DNA of 35,000 nt, taken from the NCBI GenBank assembly GCA_030674155.1, contig CM060317.1:43242049-43277048 (forward strand), written 5' to 3'. Origin of the DNA: Stramonita haemastoma (Eukaryota > Mollusca > Gastropoda > Neogastropoda > Muricidae). Position numbers and translations under genes: made by a program. Position 1 is the first letter of the stretch, and the number at the start of each line of letters is the position of its first letter. Below, piece after piece: positions 31,256-35,000 of the stretch. The notes below the pieces were generated by a model. It was not told the origin of the DNA, made no database searches, and saw only the letters and a program-made list of their open reading frames with translations.

Positions 31256-32254
31256 TTTGTTATATCTGTTTTATGATTTATTTTTGCTATATCTTTTTAT
31301 TATCATCGTTATTTCTTATCATTATTATCATCTTCATCATTACCATGATCGCCAAAGATAACGATAGGGCGTTAGACCAGCTGGGGAAAGAGGCATTGTT
31401 TTTCTCTGTCCGATGTCTAAAGTATCCACACTTGGCAAGATGGCAGCACGTGAAGGAGAAATACAATAGAAAAAACGTTTCCTCTGTGCACTTCAAAATG
31501 ATTTCAGCAAGTCATAGGCCTATTACAAATGGCTGAGAATTGCACAGCGCACCGTGGGCATGACCATGTTTGGCATTAAGGCATAATCCCTCGATCTTCT
31601 ATAATTATGTCAATACATGACTGTCAAAGAATGGTGGACTAAAAGGGTATTAAGAACAACTGCGTGTTCCATCTTTAGAGAACTGTGTATTCCATGTGTT
31701 GAGGTGCATTTCAGTAACAATACTATTTGTATTTCATGAACAAAAACATCTTTCAAAGTGAGTTGTTGGTTTTTTTAACTGGTTTGCCTGTACCGTTTTG
31801 AGTTTTGCCTTCTTGGTTGAGTATAGCAGTAGTCTTCAGGGGGCTAGGTGAAACATGGCTCTGCACTCAAGCTAGGGCCATCAAACACCCACCCCTACCC
31901 CCAGTCTCCCTCCCTCCTCTGAACAATCAGTTTGACTGTATCTATCTCTGGCACTTGTAACGAGTGCTTGAATCCTTGGTTTTGGTCGCTGTCATGAATT
32001 TCTGGTGTGTCGTTTTTGTACTGCCCCAGCGCTTAAAGAGAAGTTTAGCTCATACTTTTGCATGCTCGGTATGTTTGTGCCATCGATACCACCAACCCTA
32101 GCTATCCCATTCAGGGACATAATTATGGGTGGGTTTTAACAGATGTACAAGATGTTCAGCGCGTGCTGACGTGTAGGTTTAACAGTCTCTTCCAATGACT
32201 TTTAGAGCAACGGAGTGAGACCCAGTGTAAACGCAGAGGAGATACACATCACAC
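31256..32254. other. Unannotated region
   Basis: No gene recognised. The frame ending at 31536 begins in the triplet repeats and continues into DNA without a known domain. Confidence 0.45.
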
Positions 32255-32338
32255 AGACGGCTCTGCAAAGATTTGAACCCATCCCTCACAGCACTCCTAA
32301 TGATGAGGCACATACTGTCACCACTGACGAACCTGCCC
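32255..32338 (-). mobile_element. Possible tRNA-like SINE head
   Basis: On the minus strand 'gatgggttcaaatctttg' (complement of about 32267-32284) resembles box B, and 'cgtcagtggtgacagt' (complement of about 32314-32329) resembles box A at a fitting distance upstream. The match is weaker than at 4870 and no second copy was found in the window, so it may be chance. Confidence 0.4.
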
Positions 32339-33009
32339 CCTGGCCTTAAGGACAGGAGAAAGGGGGGGGGGAGAAAAAGAGATAACAGTATCAGGGAGGA
32401 AAAGGTCACCAAGCCAATAAACCTCGCTGTTGGCCAAGAAAACTTCATCAGTTGCATGATGGAAATGAGGGGTAAATAAATGAGCTCTTCGCCCCGCTAT
32501 GATATGATAAAGGAATTGTTTCACCATGGCGCCCTGGGCAACACAGGAAGACTGCTTCACTGGGAATGGGAGAGTGGATCAGATTAGGGGCTCCTACAAC
32601 TTCTTCAGACCCCCAAACTTTGAGTGTTCCAAACTGCTTTCGGCAAGCCTCTCTTTGAAATCAACACTTGACCTGAATATTGAAGAGGTTTTTTTCCCTT
32701 GCTGAACCCAAAATCATAGAGAAAATTGCTCTTCATCAAACTGTCACCTTTATACAAGGTAAAAGTAGTTAAGGGTGATGCCTGGTGCTGTTTTAACAAT
32801 ATCCTGTGCAGTTAGTTACTTCTGGAAAGCCTTCACAGAGGTTTCTACCGATGACAATCTGTCATCACTGTGACCTTCCCTCACATTGGTACTCCCTCTG
32901 CCTCTCATTGAGTCAACACTATAATCGGAACTCTCCGCTGGGACGTAAATACAATCACAATCGATTCGATATGTACATTTCATTAAGACAGCTTTGAAAC
33001 ATTTGTCAG
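32339..33009. other. Unannotated region upstream of complexin exon
   Basis: Probably intron or 5' region of the complexin gene. A G-run lies near 32362-32371. I could not find an upstream complexin exon here. Confidence 0.4.
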
Positions 33010-33405
33010 AATGGCTGAACACTTGTTAGAATGGCTGAAACACTTGTTAGAATACTGTAACACTTGTTAGAATAGATGAAACACTTGTTAGAATGGCTGA
33101 AACACTCTTTATAAAAGCCGAAACACTTGTTAGAATAGCTGAAACACTTGTTAGAAGAACTGTAAAACTTGTTAGAATAGATGAAACACTTGCTAGAATA
33201 GCTGAAACATTTGTTAGAATGGCTGAAACACTTGTTAGAAGAACTGTAACACTTGTTAGAATAGATGAAACACTTGTTAGAATAGATGAAACACTTGTTA
33301 GAATGGCTAAAACGCTTGTTAGAAGAACTGTAACACTTGTTAAATAGATGAAACACTTGTTAGAATAGATGAAACACTTGTTAGAACGGCTGAAAATCTG
33401 ATTAG
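33010..33405. repeat. 21-bp minisatellite, 19 units, with an 84-bp higher-order period
   Basis: Units are variants of 'agatgaaacacttgttag' plus three bases. A distinct variant, 'agaactgtaacacttgtt', recurs at every fourth unit (units 8, 12 and 16), giving an 84-bp higher-order repeat. A period that is a multiple of three keeps frames open on both strands (84 aa plus, 116 aa minus). They are not genes. It ends about 230 bp before the complexin exon. Confidence 0.93.
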
Positions 33406-33630
33406 AAGGGTAGACAAAGCCTGAACAACCAAGGAACGGAATGCTGGCTATTGTTGTTATTGCTGTGTATTGTTTTGTGGCTCTTTTCTCTATTGTTGTT
33501 TTCTTCTTCTTTTTTGTTTTGCTGTTGCTACTCCTGTTGTACGTCTCGTGTTATTATTGTTGCTGTCGTTACTGCTGTTGCTGTGGTGGCGGCTCTTTTT
33601 GCTATTGTTGTTGCTCTTGCGGTTTGTGCC

Positions 33631-33632
33631 AG
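33631..33632 (+). other. Splice acceptor of complexin exon
   Basis: The AG in 'gtttgtgccag' directly precedes the conserved coding sequence. Upstream DNA (33470-33625) is T-rich with frequent CTT and TTG, a usable but G-interrupted polypyrimidine tract. The next upstream AG dinucleotides are further away in non-conserved sequence. Confidence 0.75.
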
Positions 33633-33802
33633 GAGCTCTGGGAGACAAAGAGGGAGAGGACGGGGAGAAGCCGGCCACCACAGAGGATGGGGAGGACCCG
33701 GAGGTGGCTGAGGCCCGCAGGGAGATGGAGGAGAAACGCAAGGAGAAGCACCGCAAAATGGAGGAGGAGAGAGAGGAGATGCGGCAGAGCATCAGAGATA
33801 AG
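33633..33802 (+). CDS. cpx: Complexin, internal exon (accessory and central helices)
   Basis: Complexin is a small cytosolic presynaptic protein that binds the assembled SNARE bundle and clamps or promotes calcium-triggered vesicle fusion. The 170-bp exon starts with two bases of a split codon (entry phase 1) and ends on a codon boundary (exit phase 0). It encodes about 57 residues. First comes an acidic linker (GDKEGEDGEKP, then TEDGEDPE), then the accessory helix (VAEARREMEEKRKEK), then the central SNARE-binding helix with the family signature HRKMEEEREEMRQSIRDK. The insect protein has almost the same central helix and continues YNIKKKEE, which must lie in the next exon. It is flanked by AG at 33631-33632 and 'aaggtcagtg' at the 3' side. 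The N-terminal exon and the C-terminal exon or exons were not found, so the gene is partial here. The frame is open well beyond both splice sites, but that sequence is repeat-derived. An intact reading frame argues against a pseudogene. Confidence 0.93.
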
Positions 33803-33804
33803 GT
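33803..33804 (+). other. Splice donor of complexin exon
   Basis: 'aag|gtcagt' matches the animal donor consensus and falls directly after the IRDK codons, where the family's conserved helix is interrupted. Downstream sequence turns immediately into GA-rich repeat. Confidence 0.85.
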
Positions 33805-33809
33805 CAGTG

Positions 33810-34250
33810 AAGAGAGAAGGGGAAGAGAGAGAGGGGGGGAAAGAGAAAGAGAGGGGGAAGAGAGAGAGAGGGGGGAAGGAAGAGAGAAAGGGGGAGAGAG
33901 AGAGGAGGGGAAGAGAGAGAGGGGGGAAGAGAGAGGGGGGGAAGAGAGACAGACAGACAGAGACAGAGACTGACAGACAGACAGACAGAGACAGACAGAC
34001 TAACAGAGACAGACAGACACAGACAGACAGAGCAGACAGACAGAGACAGACAGACATATACAGACAAGACAGAGACAGACTGACAGAGAATAACAGACAG
34101 AGACAAACGGACAGACAGACAGAGATAGACAGAGGGAGAGAGAGAATGACGACGGGGTCACAGAGAGGAAGATGGTGGGAGGGAAGAAAGAAGTGAACGA
34201 GTGGAGAGAGACAGAGAGGGAGAGAGACAGAGACAGACAGACAGAGGTCA
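33810..34250. repeat. Intronic GA/G-rich purine tract followed by (GACA)n variants
   Basis: GAGAG, GGGGGAA and GGAAGA units at 33810-33950 form an almost pure purine strand, then GACA and AGACAG variants run to about 34140, with a further GA/GACA patch to 34250. The Arg/Glu/Gly-rich and Asp/Arg/Gln/Thr-rich continuation of the exon frame is intronic repeat, not protein. A short G-run follows at 34259-34270. Confidence 0.9.
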
Positions 34251-34423
34251 AGCGGGAGGGGGGGGGGGGGTAGCGATGAGAATGAGTAGAGAGAGAGAGA
34301 GAATTGAGCTGAATTGGATTGAATTTAATATTATTTTATTTAAAGAGGATTATGGCATTAGCAAACATACATTCTTACGACCAGTCCTCTCAAGAAAAAC
34401 AAATAACAAAATTACAAATACCG

Positions 34424-34448
34424 CCCCCCCCCCCCCCCCCCCCCCCCC
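34424..34448. repeat. Homopolymer C tract (25 C)
   Basis: An uninterrupted C run, followed by CAACCACC and A-rich DNA. The length is unreliable in any sequencing technology. Confidence 0.9.
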
Positions 34449-34820
34449 AACAACCACCAAAAAAAGAAAGACTACAGACATTGTTTCAAAGATTGAAGAA
34501 AATAATCAAATCTCATAGAGAGAGGGGGGGGATAGGGAGGTAAGAGTGGAGCATAAAAGACATCGTGAGAAAAGAAGTAAAAACTGATTGAATATATGAC
34601 AAGGGACACAGAGAGATGTACAGACATACCGCCAGAGGGCCAGGGAGACATTCATGTGGTATACATCGTGATATATACATAGATATAAGGATAACACAGA
34701 CATACAGTGCTACAGACAAAGAGAGATACGAGAAATACATACATACATACAGACAGCGAGGTATACAGACCTAAAAGAGATACAGACAGACAGACAACAA
34801 CGACTAGACAGATACAAGAT

Positions 34821-34827
<7 letters not shown>

Positions 34828-34893
<66 letters not shown>
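34828..34893. repeat. (GA)n microsatellite
   Basis: Pure GA over about 65 bp, preceded by GACA/ACAT-rich DNA (34620-34825) and followed by further GACA units at the window end. Confidence 0.96.
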
Positions 34894-34896
<3 letters not shown>

Positions 34897-35000
34897 ATAG
34901 GGCAGAAAGGAGAAGTTACAAACTCTAAACAGGAAGAAAAGGAGAACACTCATGAGACAAGCAGGCAAGCAGACAGAGACAGACTCACAGACAGAAAACA

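Noticed and set aside
33006..33356. 116-aa minus and 84-aa plus frames with 7-residue periodicity (coiled-coil-like)
   Set aside because: The 21-bp minisatellite gives a seven-codon period automatically, open on both strands.
33441..33632. Upstream continuation of the complexin frame (hydrophobic, Cys/Val/Leu-rich)
   Set aside because: T-rich, TTG-repetitive intron sequence before a good acceptor. It does not resemble the complexin N-terminus.
33803..34196. Extension of the complexin frame into an Arg/Glu/Gly-rich and Asp/Arg/Gln/Thr-rich tail
   Set aside because: A consensus donor follows the IRDK codons and the downstream sequence is GA and GACA repeat. Known complexins continue with YNIKKKEE-type sequence instead.

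Overview
The window looks like non-coding DNA from an animal nuclear genome, probably a lophotrochozoan and perhaps a gastropod mollusc. The evidence is very dense microsatellites (CA, GA, GACA, trinucleotides), tRNA-derived SINEs with a body resembling the metazoan Nin-DC (Meta-SINE) domain, dead RTE-like non-LTR retrotransposon fragments, and one spliced exon of a neuronal gene. There are no operons, tRNA genes, rRNA genes or intact transposons. The species call is an inference from style, not from a match.

Only one stretch is convincingly host coding sequence: an internal exon of complexin, the SNARE-binding regulator of synaptic vesicle fusion, at 33633-33802 on the plus strand. It has a clean acceptor and donor. 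If the gene continues in both directions, much of the window to its left could be complexin intron or upstream intergenic DNA, and 33803-35000 is the start of the next intron.

Layout. 1-5300: dispersed repeats (families here named R1 and R2), a 1-kb trinucleotide microsatellite cluster, a CA array and a SINE with a tRNA-like head. 5300-10900: a composite GACA minisatellite, an old 65-80 bp minisatellite, a G-quadruplex-like tract and a second SINE copy. 11400-16600: two reverse-transcriptase remnants, polypyrimidine and GACA arrays, a GC/GT Z-DNA-type tract, a tRNA-like SINE head and two R2 copies.

16860-27610: the most structured part. By eye alignment it is an ancient tandem segmental duplication. 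Module A (about 16860-20720) and module B (about 21640-27610) share three blocks in the same order. The 2-kb length difference is almost exactly explained by amplification in B of a 33-bp satellite that is present only as about 0.65 kb of degenerate units in A. In B this satellite has become three separate arrays (33 bp, a 66-bp higher-order repeat, and 53 bp).

27700-33000: more microsatellites, a third SINE copy joined to a CA/CG tract, facing GA and CT tracts, and a possible tRNA-like element. 33010-35000: a 21-bp minisatellite, the complexin exon, then purine-rich and GACA-rich intron.

Most long open frames in the window are by-products of tandem repeats whose unit length is a multiple of three, and I do not call them genes. 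I see no new enzymatic or defence system. The previously undescribed material, if any, is the duplicated satellite module and the R1 and R2 repeat families.
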